Part shown: positions 53,962 to 64,000 of the stretch, one piece after another
Layout: the number at the start of each line of letters is the position of its first letter
Numbering within the stretch: position 1 is the first letter of the stretch
NCBI RefSeq assembly: GCF_964340395.1
Contig: NC_135565.1
Coordinates: 14,795,709-14,859,708, forward strand
Direction: 5' to 3'
DNA length: 64,000 nt
DNA from: Glandiceps talaboti
Taxonomy: Eukaryota > Hemichordata > Enteropneusta > Spengelidae
Notes under the pieces: generated by a model
Databases searched by the model: none
Told to the model about the DNA's origin: nothing
Seen by the model: only the letters and a program-made list of their open reading frames with translations
Program-made: the position numbers and the translations under genes

Positions 53962-56900
53962 CTGTGATGGGAAAATCAAACATATAATTTTATTGACAAA
54001 GGAAACTCTCCAAATATCTACTCAAAAAATTTAGACAAACAAGTTGTATTTTGTTTCATTTGATAAACCACAGCGATGGTATCGTATTCATAATCATATT
54101 CTATTATGTTGAAGCGATGATTTTTCTTTTACCAACCCTGGATGTTTCTTGATAATTTGCCGTTGAGGGCGTTTGTTAGATCAGAAGACTCGCATTCTGG
54201 GCCTTGCGATACATGGATAGTGCTGTATATGAGCTGATGTAAATCAAACGGTTTTGGGTTTATAACAGCGACTACACTACTTTCTTTCTGTGGATCTGAT
54301 AGTGTGGGACCCCAAGGCGTTCGTTTGATAATCAGATAACTGATCTAACAATATGTCAAATCTGACGGGTAATCGAAAGAAAGACGTTGTTGTACTTACT
54401 GGCGGGGTATTTCTCATCATCCAGTGATTCCATGGCAATGGGATTAAATCTCGCTGCTGGATGAAGTGGACTGCAGAACGACGACCTTGACCTCGTACGT
54501 ATCTAAAAAAATACACCAGAGATAAATACACGTACACAATTCTATATTTAGAGTGAACCCTGGGACGGATAGCCAATAAATTAGTATTGTACTTGTCATT
54601 TTGTGATACTCGTATATATATGCGGGTAGTCATTTTGGTGAAAGTTCAAAACACAACAAAAGAGAACAATGGTGACAACTGCGATAACTCACGACAGCTG
54701 ACTAAAGCACAATTTCAATCAAACAATACATCGAACAGTACCTGTCTAAATAAAAACATGTTTATATATCAGTAAACAAATATTTACAAGCGGGTTATTT
54801 TATTACCAACATTCATTATGAGCTTAGACTGATATATATATATAGTGGTCTGAGTTATGAGCTCGAGATGGGTTGGAGGCAGCGGTCAGAGGTCAGGCTG
54901 TGTCATTTCTCACGACTATGATTAATCAATCACCTTCAATTCTGATGTTGTAAAGTTGTTGTGGTTATCTTCTCACATTTAGTCCCAACTTGCGTGGTTG
55001 ACTCAAGTTGAGATTTGACTAAGGTACTGTCTTATGGTGACTGTGTAGATCAGCGCTATCTAACGTGATTCAGCCTAGCAACTATAGCTACTGAATGGTG
55101 AAGTAGAATAACAAATTGAACTAATTTGTAAAGTGTGGTTGGGCAATATCAAAATGTACCCTACATCAATTTTAAAAATGGAAATACCACAGTAAGTACA
55201 AGTACATCGTCGCAAACATTCTGACAGAGCATATAATTATTAATTTATCTAATGGCGTTGCAAAATGCAACAAGGTGCGTGTTGGAACGCTCCACAAAGA
55301 GGTTTGCAGTTTTACGACATGTCGTAAATAATCCGACCTCTTACCGGCAAAATTTACCCGCATTGATCTATTTTAAAATTTAGTTAAAAATGGAAAAATT
55401 ATGCAAATTAAGAATAGAAAGAACGCTTACCATTGGTCGAGCCTTTTCCATCTCATTGATCTTCTTAATACTGTATGTAATAGTTATTATACAAAGTACT
55501 AGTTCAACAATGGCTACTACGATTAGACTTGAGGAGATCAAGATCATGGTCAAGGATGCCTGCAAAATATAACACCATTTATACAACCATCAACTCAGTT
55601 TTTAACTGATTTATTTAGTACACGTACGACTATATATAGTTCATGCCCTTCACCAGACTGCAAAGAGACGTGTTGTTCAACCCTATCGGTTTTCCGGGTC
55701 TTGGTAAAGTGGTTGTATCTGATAGGATTACAACAACACGACACGTCGTATATCACATACCAGCCCTTTACCCACTTATATTAAGCAATAATACGGTAGC
55801 TGTAATGTAACAGACGTGAGGTAGAGCTTTGAATGTCTGTTTTGTTGTTTTCCTTCCTTGCTAGCTGCATTTATATTTATGTTCGCTGATCAAATAGTAA
55901 ACAGATTGAGGCTCTATGTAGAGTCAGTATAACTTTTTGAGCGTCTGGTGCCGAGAAGTACCTTGAAAATGTATCGTTGCGTTTTAATTTCAAACACCAT
56001 GTTGTAATATTTGTGGATTGCAAACCTTGTACATTTTGTACAGCTCACATCAAACAACATTTTAGCAGGATTGATAAATTTTCATTGTTTTGGCTTCCAT
56101 TTTAATAAAGATATTACACTTACAGCTACCGTGACTTGAGATAAGCATAACATATTACCAAAACACCACTGTTATAAAACACAAGTAGGGTAGTGTGAAA
56201 GTTATCTAGAGATCTGTTCGTTCGTCTGGCCTTGACTTACACGACTGGAACGACATGACATTATACAATATCACGATTGACAAACTGTCATATTGCGGAT
56301 TTTGATGCACATACAAATGTACACACACATGCAGACATACATGCCACGCTATAAAATAGACAAATGACGCAAGGCAAAAAAAAAAAGAACAGCGAGACAG
56401 ACAGACCCGGAATAATGTTTGCATTGATGAGTGTAAAGATGTGCAGATGTGCGAATCCTTATGTCCCACCATGAACGAATGAGGGCGCTACGTACTTGAG
56501 ATCTCAATTTGCCGTCATCCCTAGTTGTTTCCTCTGAATCAGGAATAAATTGCCACTATTACAATATAAGATAGTAGATAGAAAATGAAGAGAATCCACA
56601 GTAACAAATAACTTTAAAGTCAATGAACCGGTTAGTAGTAGATTGACAGCCAGTAACAGTTCATGATATCCGTCGTTATCAAATAGTTTTCTTTGAAGAA
56701 AAAGGGAAGGGAAAGGAAAAGGTTCCAATACGAGTAAAGTGCGACGAATATTTTGTTTTTTTCCGACTTTTTAATAAAGTTATAATTTTTTAATTTTATC
56801 ATCGATATGTAAGGTTTCATGACGTAATTATCACGTGACATGATTATGCCTGACGTCAAGATATACAACATACCGTGTGGTTTGTGAGATATACTATAGG

Positions 56901-59611
56901 GTTTTTATATCATGTAAAGAGTAACAAAATATGTACATGGAAGATGATAGCTTGAATGAATGATGCCTGCACTGAATACGAGAAAAAGACGGTATGTTAA
57001 ACTGTACAAAGAACTGATTGTATCCAAACAGTAAGCAGATATAGTAAAACAAGATTTGCAACAAAGAATAGGAAATGACATAGAGGCGTGAAAGCGAAGC
57101 CAATGCTATGCACCCAAATTGTCGCTATCGTCTAGGTCAAAGGTCACATTCAGGTCATTGCTATGGTAACGATTATATACCAACACCCTTCCATTGTCCC
57201 CAGGTCGCTGGATTCATATCATATTGAAACATTTTAAATCAACGAAATTACGCTGACTGAAATAAGAATTCGTTAATCAGAGCATCGGTTTATTTCTCAT
57301 GGTAAGACAAATATATCACGTGTACAGTCTTCATGCTTGGTTTACTGAGTGTAATATGGTGTAGGCTATTAGTATTACGACGAGGTCGCCATCACAATAG
57401 TGGATAGATTTTGACCTGATACCATAGGACTAATACAAGATATTAATAACTTACCGCTGACACTACGGTAAATGTTGCAAATAATGTTTGGACTGCACAC
57501 ATTGCCATTCCATAGAACGACGTGGTCACACAAACTGTCATCTGTGAAAGGTAAACCGTGGGAGAAAGCATAACAAATGAAGCAATATCAGTTACAGTAA
57601 GGAATGTCTACCAAAAACTAATCTCCCTGCAATCTAAGAATTGAATTTACTTTTTTAAACTGACAACCCGTTGATTTTTTCTATGGTGATGTCATCAAAT
57701 ATGTGTCTAGGTATTAAAGTGATATAGACCTTTATGCCGTGACGTCATCATTTATATGTGTATATGAGTGATAACGTTTATCAACAGTAACCCTTACACG
57801 TGTGGGGGAGTAAAACTATGTGTTTAGACAAATGTACATGCCCTTGGAGAAGTTCAATGTTAAAGATCGTGATAAGGGGACACAACGTGCCCAAACGTAC
57901 GTATTTGCAAAGTGTTTACAATGAGAAAATCGTGTTCAAGTTATGATTCCGGTGATAAAGTGACACTTGACCATGTCCGTGAACTGACTGTCATGTGTAT
58001 GCTATCCATGGTTGTGTTGATATAAGTCGAAGTACACATTATGAGTGCATTATAAATAAGTATGGTACTTACAATGGACTTCCTTCTCTTCCTTACAAAC
58101 AGACAGGCAAAGACACCAGGAATAAAATACTGTTAATAGAGAATTAAAAAAAACGTTGTTTTATTTACTGTACGGCCAACAATGTAGCTACACAGTTACT
58201 AAGTCTTCACAACGACTTTTGTCAAGTATGTGATATGTATACTACCATAGTAAGGATTTGAATCATACCACCAAGTGGTTCGCACGGTACATGAGGTACG
58301 TCTGTGTCTTTACCAGACAGGCGATAGGTGTAGCATGGTGGCTATGGATTCCTAAAGACAACGTTATGGACCTTGAGAACCGAACTTTCCCGATTATTAC
58401 TTCTTGAACATCCGTGCTATTCATATTCACATACCACGGTGTAGCAATAACAACAAAACACTACATTTGCTCAGATGAGTGAATATCGTCTTTTTTCCAT
58501 CATGGAAGTTTACTGTCATGGTTCTAAGGAGCCTACATGATTGCCAGAAAGGGAAACGCAACAGGTGGTTATTTACCATATATGTATATAGTACATTACT
58601 GAAAGTCATTTTAATTATTTTATCAAGGCAGAGAGTGTAATACACAGTCATGGTAATACTCTAGCCGAGAGTGGCTTTATGTTCTGGCGAACGACATTCC
58701 CATGGCATGATATACACAACGCTCCAAGGTCAATATAATAGCATGCTACATATTCCGCTAAGTTGTGGTTCTGGATTCAAATAAAATTACGTTGGATTTG
58801 ATTCCGATAATGCCCCTCTCCTTTTTAGGTACATTGTCACAATCGAGTCTCGAACTCTGTCTACAAGCAGAACTACCCGTATAAAAACATCTTACTATAG
58901 CCCTAGGCGATAAAAAAAATAACCGTGTGTTTCCGATAACATGCATGGCATTAGAAAATAGGGTAGGTAGGTCAGGATTTTATTTTATTTTATCTTATCT
59001 TTTTAATTGTTTTTATTTTTGAAAAATATTGCTCCGAACCAAAAACAAACGAACTGTCAGTCAGAAATACCCCCCTCTATGATAATTTGATGAAATATGT
59101 ACGGACATCACTGGAGAAAAAACCCACACGTACACGAAGGTCAAGAAGACAAAGAATTACGGGTCATCTTTTAGTTTTAAATGTTTCAGAACTGTTTAGG
59201 GTCCCGGCTTAAACTAGGATCGGTTGGATTATCAGGACACATTTGTGTATAGTTTGTCTTAATTAGATCTAGCTACGGTTTCGAATCATCTCGGTAAAGA
59301 GAGATGTTGAGATTCGATGCCATAGCTAGCAGTAGACCATAGTAGCCCTTATTACTACGTCACATACTTACAAATACTCCGCACACAACATGTAACCACA
59401 CTTCCCATCCATGACCACGTACGGCCAAGTTTGCATCCTCGCTCCAGTACAGGAAGAATATCACTCCAACGACAACACTTGTAATTGATAGCACGATGTG
59501 TCCAAAACCAAGTTTAGCTGACGTCATTCTGTACGTGAACAGTTTACCATAGTCTGTGAACAGGAATATAGTTATTAGTTGCAGCGACACAACAGAAAAA
59601 TCCACATCCAT
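52208..59611 (-). CDS. Four-TM protein with long disordered tail, 6 exons
   Basis: I joined exons 59,372-59,611, 58,073-58,129, 57,455-57,541, 55,431-55,559, 54,400-54,502 and 52,208-53,961. All junctions keep phase, giving 789 residues. The ATG at 59,609-59,611 (MDVDFSVVSLQ) has G at -3 and +4. Membrane segments are at about residues 33-54 (KLGFGHIVLSITSVVVGV), 70-94, 100-128 and 134-160. The topology and first segment recall CD20/MS4A- or sarcospan-like tetraspans, but no signature proves it. The last 600 or so residues are polar, rich in Q, N, R, Y, S and P, and probably disordered. The protein ends ETDI, a class I PDZ-ligand pattern. Function is unknown; a membrane scaffold or adhesion role is a guess. 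Confidence 0.85.
54400..54502 (-). CDS. Four-TM gene exon 5
   Basis: This reads IRTRSRSSFCSPLHP, then AMESLDDEKYPA. The phase (0 in, 1 out) selects this frame over the longer overlapping one. The acceptor is TTTTTTTAG and the donor A|GTAAGT. Confidence 0.85.
55311..55328. other. Perfect 18-bp palindrome
   Basis: TTTACGACATGTCGTAAA is a perfect inverted repeat with no loop, in an intron of the four-TM gene. Half-site words tttacgacat and atgtcgtaaa recur near 60,949 and 60,988. Confidence 0.8.
55431..55559 (-). CDS. Four-TM gene exon 4
   Basis: The 43 codons form TM4 (ASLTMILISSSLIVVAIVEL and more), ending KKINEMEKARPM. The acceptor is TTTTGCAG and the donor ATG|GTAAGC. Confidence 0.87.
57455..57541 (-). 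CDS. Four-TM gene exon 3
   Basis: The 29 codons form TM3 (TSFYGMAMCAVQTLFATFTV). The acceptor is CTTTCACAG and the donor GCG|GTAAGT. Confidence 0.85.
58073..58129 (-). CDS. Four-TM gene exon 2
   Basis: The 19 codons, YFIPGVFACLFVRKRRKSI, complete TM2 and add a basic cytosolic turn. The acceptor is TATTAACAG and the donor ATT|GTAAGT. Confidence 0.85.
58925..59045. mobile_element. MITE copy C (TTCCGATAAC end)
   Basis: This starts gtttccgataacatg, then agggtaggtaggtc, matching copy D at 63,133. The right end is diverged. It lies in the first intron of the four-TM gene. Confidence 0.5.
59372..59611 (-). CDS. Four-TM gene exon 1
   Basis: The 80 codons begin MDVDFSVVSLQLITIF and hold TM1 (KLGFGHIVLSITSVVVGV) and the start of TM2 (WEVWLHVVCGVF). 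The donor is TTT|GTAAGT, phase 0. Confidence 0.85.
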
Positions 59612-62600
59612 TGCCAACTTTCAAGATCTCAGTTATTTATCAGACGACGCAGCATAAACTATTACCTACAAAGTCCAATATTTAGTGAACACGGTTAAGA
59701 AAGCTCTAAAAGAGGGAGAAACACGGTAACATCGATAGAGTGGAGGGAAAAGGGGGGATAATGAGGTGAATAAAGAAGGCACATTATTGAAAAGATAGAA
59801 TCAAAGAGAATGGGTAAAAAAAACCATAAACTGTTTGGACATTGACAGCGACAGCTATCCAATACAGAATAATCTTACGCTAAGATGTTGAACTGACAAA
59901 CTGAGTGATAACGATAAAGTTACTCACATAGTACGTCATGTGACCCACACAGTGAAATTGATGTTTAAATATTTGTACTCACTTCCGGTTTAAAATACGT
60001 AGGTGTGTATGCAAATGTTCTGATTAGTGGACTGAGAATACACTCGAAACAATTGTGTATTCAAGTCATGGGTTCTTACTCGAATATGTAAGAGAAAGCA
60101 TAGTTTGTGCTAGCCTACATTCTGTGCTTGTCATTGATTTCGGAGTCGTGGGTAATAGCCCAACTCATAGATACAATATCTATGTCCAAATCAACAAGTG
60201 TAGAATCTTGGCTAAGCTTATAGTAGTGGAACTGAAACTTTGGCGGCGACTGTATCGACAGTGAACAAGGAAGGTTCAAACTTTTCTCGACATTTTCTTC
60301 AATGATGCACAGACTTTGACTAATTTCGAGGTGGGTGGGTGGGTGGGTGGAATATTCCAAACACAACGTTCGCTACAATGAATCAATTGTTGACAAAGCC
60401 TTGACCTATGAGTACAAGTAAGAGTGCCTAATAGCATGAACAGCCTCTAATTACAATACTAATAGCCTCACAGCATGTGACTGATATCCCCACTGGGCCT
60501 CCGTAAAATGACGATTTCATCATAATACTATACCACTGTTATATTCATGACTTACAACTGAGATTCCTGTACGTGAATCAACCCATGACGTCATAGAGAT
60601 CACAATTAAAGTTACTAATAGGCCCTGGAGCTAGTATTGGTATTAAAAGTGTTCACAATACTTCCAGTTAATTATTGCGATCGATACGTTCATTTTAACA
60701 CAACATTAGTTGAAATACATAATGGCAGCACGCTGATCGTATTTAATGTTTTTGAAAGGCTTGTTTTCATCTTATATCGACAGTATTTGTAATGATTGAC
60801 AGAGAATGGCAGGTGATGCTTTGCCCAACTTTCATAACCATCATCATTCAATATTTGAATCAAATTGGGTAAGATCGTGGGGGTGGGGGGGGGGGCACGT
60901 GAATTGTAGTAATGGAGTGTTATTTGCTCCAAACACTTTCAAAGCTGCTTTACGACATCCACTCTGTGGTAGCCAAGTAATGGCACTATGTCGTAAATCA
61001 CTGCGCTCTTTACAGTAACTCAAAGTCTGCTACTCAGTATAAGAGTTAGCCGCAGTACTTTGGTCTCGTTTCGTCACGTGACCAGTCGCCTGTATACTGG
61101 AATCGAGAGTGGCGGGTAACAGAAGTATCTCCCCTCCACCATCCATCTATAATTGTAGGTCTATTGTATAGTGACACTATAGAAACTTTTCTACAGTGGC
61201 CTGGGGTTTATTAATATCTTATAAGTCACAGCAAATTAAGGTACAAGTCATTTGAATTTTAAAAAACACAGACGAGGCAGTCATTATGACCATGAACTGG
61301 ACTGGCGACAGTCGCTCGAACTCACTTTTACAAAACTTCGTCTGGTAAAATTAAACGAGGTAGCCGTAGGCGCTATTTTAAAAAGTGAGCGTAAACCACG
61401 ACTGATGGGTACTGCATTTATGTACCAGCAGATGTTGAATTTTGTAAGGTTAATGAACAGCCATTTTCGCTTTTTTTTCGGTCTCCGTAATTCAGAGTTA
61501 AGCCATTCATTCTTGTTTTCTCAAAGAAGACACAATACAGTTAATCGGACGACTAGACTGCATATAGTCAGCTAGTACATCATACAACACGGTAGGAATA
61601 TCAAACAGTTGCTGCCGACAAACACTACTGTCGATAGCTGATTGTCGAAGTTGTGATGGCGCTATACACCGCCACATACACATGTTCGACAAAATCTCAC
61701 TCTTTCATGACACATTTCCGAATAATGTTATTTTACTGGACCGATATTTGAAAACAAAATTGTATTTCGAAACATGTTAATACAATGACGTAATTTTGGT
61801 AAACGTGTATGTTATTTGCATTATCAAGTTTTGGCGGTAAACTATTTTGACGATAAAATCTGTCATGTATGTTTCAAACTCAATGGGGATTTTACCAGGT
61901 CATATCCATTGAGAAACGACTGTACAATTCCCGCCAAAACGTAAAATAGACCGGATTCTTTCCCTACATATGTCGGGTAATCGGTCACAAAAGAAAAACA
62001 ATTTTCTAAACTGTTTATCTGACGTAGTTGTTGAAAACATCACCCCCAGAATAATTCGTATCTTTGGATACAAACAGGCTTCATATGGCACACACAAAAG
62101 AATCTATTGAAGTGACGTAGCTAATAGATTTGTGCGTGTAAGTGGGTGACTTTTTTCTACCGGCGATATTGAGTAAACTCATCGAGTGTCTGAGGCCAAT
62201 TGACGTCGTGTTGTAATATACGGGTACATTCATTCGCTAAGGCAACAGGTTGTCATGGGAGACTGCCGATCTCAATTAAGAAGAACGCATATAGGAAGCA
62301 TAGTTCATTAAAATGAATTGTACTGACAATATAATTAATGGTTTTAATATAAGAGAATACACAAAGGCTCCCTGCATCTAAAAAGATAATGACCCAACGT
62401 AATACGAATAAAATGGAACAGAATTAGTACGTCGTGTAACGACATGAAATCGTGCTGTGAACGATAGCGGCATGAAATCTTACTGCGATCGGGGCCCGAG
62501 GGAGACAGGCTGCATTATACATTTTCACGTTCAATTCAAACAAAGGTTTCAACAGGCCGAGGAGCTTGCAATATTTGCGCAAGCCAGAACATATTTTTCA

Positions 62601-63100
62601 GATGACGCAAGGAACGATGACCCCTTCCAGAGGTGTGTCGAGGTCAGTGCCGTAAAATGGTCTGTGTTTTTACGACGATGGCTTGCACACAATTTTGGTG
62701 TAAATACACATGATCTATATGCAGCGCTCTACGAGTGTACACTATGTCCATTTTGGCGAAAGCATATTTTTTTATTTGCGATCTGGAAAAAAAGTCCTAC
62801 ATTGTGGATGGAACGCGATTCTAAATCCACATTGGCCATATGTGGCCATCTTTCTGTACGGTTCGGTTATATATATTAACTAGTCAAGCCTATTCTTGAC
62901 TTCGAATCTCGAAGAGACGTCTTCGAAATCACCGATCGCCTCTAGACTAAAGAATAACATATGCTATTCTACTAACTGACATGTGTTTAATTACAAACTC
63001 GGAATAGTGAGATTGGTATAACATATCAGTTTAATAAGCCTAATGAATTGTTCTATGACGTAATGTTTGGGTGTTCGCAAAAAATGCCGATGACATCATC
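59612..63100. other. Upstream flank of four-TM gene; no clear gene
   Basis: No exon chain is recognisable on either strand. There is a (GGGT)n tract near 60,332, G runs near 60,880, and an inverted word pair tttacgacat/atgtcgtaaa around 60,949-60,998. Open frames at 61,252 and 62,457 (plus) are treated separately or rejected. Confidence 0.5.
62457..62879 (+). other. ORF with weak likeness to an NS1-type helicase remnant
   Basis: This is a 140-codon open frame. The middle (W-S-V-F-L-R-R-W-L, then L-Y-A-A-L-Y-E and R-K-H-I-F-L-F) recalls the stretch just before the ATP-binding loop in parvovirus-type NS1 helicases, which occur as old insertions in invertebrate genomes. No intact ATP-binding loop follows in this frame. 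The match is by eye and weak; chance is quite possible. Confidence 0.2.
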
Positions 63101-63132
63101 AGTATTGGGCAAAAATATATTTAAAAAAAATA

Positions 63133-63320
63133 TTTGGTTCCGATAACATGACTTAATTAAGAAAGTAGGGTAGGTAGGTCGGGTTTTTATATCATTTTAC
63201 ATTTTAATTTGTTTATTTACTTCGACCTAAAGACAATATACTCGTTGGTCACAATACTTCCATAACAGTTGACGAGGATTAAAAGTAGTAAATCAGGTCG
63301 GTAGCGTTATCGGAAACAAA
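63133..63320. mobile_element. MITE copy D (complete, 188 bp)
   Basis: The ends TTTGGTTCCGATAAC and GTTATCGGAAACAAA are inverted repeats. Inside is agtagggtaggtaggtcggg, as in copy C. No coding frame is present. Confidence 0.75.
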
Positions 63321-63539
63321 TTATTTTTATTTATTTGGCCTTACGGACAATAATTTGAATAAACACAGTATAACCAGCTAATCATGCTAATGGTATACTG
63401 AGATTTTCTACTGATTCCGAAGTTGAAATTTGCATAGATTATACTGAGATATGACACGACATCAGGTTTATGTAAATTTGTACGTATTTCTAGATAAAAT
63501 AGTGTCTCAGTTTATGCTATGTCCGTTTGTGTAAATTAC

Positions 63540-63920
63540 GTACAACACCTCAATGTCGGACCTTCGTTCCCCGACAGCATGGCGTTGTCGTAAAACGGTA
63601 TTACGTTTTATGACACCTAAATTTGAGGACCTTCGTTGGTAGCATAACGTTACAGTAAACAGGTCTTCATGTGTTGTTTACGCCTAGTTGGAGAAAATGT
63701 ACATGGTTTACGACATCTCAACGACGTTCGTTCGTATCATGATGATGCCGTAAATCGGTACTACGGTTTGCGACACGTCAACGACCTTCGTTGGTAGCCT
63801 AACGCTAGTGGTCTGAGCCTAACGTTATAGTAAAACAGGTCTTGTCGTTTACGCCTAGTTGGAGAGCATATCTATGGTTTACGGTACCTCAACGACCTTC
63901 ATTTTTTATCATGAATAGCG
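63540..63920. repeat. Diverged tandem repeat
   Basis: The words gaccttcgttggtagc, taacgtta.agtaaa.caggtctt, tttacgcctagttggaga and ctcaacgac recur in order at 63,630-63,730 and 63,790-63,900, with further looser copies to the left (63,560). Units are imperfect. Confidence 0.8.
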
Positions 63921-64000
63921 TGTTTGGCTAATACTTATACCGTGGGTATTATTACAATCGTACCGAACAAACATACTTGCGCTAACTTGAAGTAGACGCT

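Noticed and set aside
61252-61575. 107-codon plus frame upstream of the four-TM gene
   Set aside because: There is no recognisable motif, and a frame of this size is expected by chance.

Overview
The window is eukaryotic nuclear DNA from a metazoan, most likely a marine invertebrate. The sequence shows two multi-exon genes with GT-AG (and a few GC-AG) introns, remnants of CR1/L2-type non-LTR elements, a GIY-YIG Penelope-like element, foldback and MITE elements, a tRNA-derived sequence and very long microsatellites. The polycystin-1 domain mix resembles those of invertebrate deuterostomes (sea urchin REJ proteins, amphioxus, hemichordates). I cannot name the species, and a lophotrochozoan is not excluded. 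No prokaryotic features, rRNA or CRISPR were seen.

Layout. 1-11,014: three head-to-tail copies of a unit of about 4.2 kb (the first is cut by the window edge). Each carries a dead reverse transcriptase (RT) remnant, and only the first is interrupted by a younger L2/CR1-like insertion. 11,015-17,960: gene-free sequence with two MITE copies and short tandem duplications. 17,970-20,000: Penelope-like remnant, a 436-bp inverted-repeat element and a 73-nt tRNA-like sequence. 20,110-49,449, minus strand: a polycystin-1-family gene, assembled here into 29 coding exons with consistent reading phase throughout. It encodes about 3,285 residues, or 3,379 if the last exon reads through a GA microsatellite. 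Domain order is signal peptide, two C-type lectin domains, two LamG-like domains, WSC, PKD repeats, REJ, GAIN/GPS, TM1, PLAT, ten more membrane segments with a TOP (polycystin) domain, and a channel pore. Its introns hold RT remnants, foldback elements and microsatellites. 49,450-52,207: intergenic. 52,208-59,611, minus strand: a six-exon gene for a 789-residue protein with four membrane segments, a very long polar, probably disordered tail and a C-terminal T-D-I that fits a class I PDZ ligand. 59,612-64,000: no convincing gene; one MITE, a diverged tandem repeat and one short ORF with a weak, unproven likeness to a viral replication protein.

The two genes share a strand with about 2.8 kb between them. 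Nothing in the sequence shows that they act together. The first is best read as a cleavable adhesion-receptor/channel subunit at the cell or ciliary surface, the second as a membrane scaffold-type protein of unknown partner. Exon calls rest on splice consensus, phase matching and domain continuity, read by eye.
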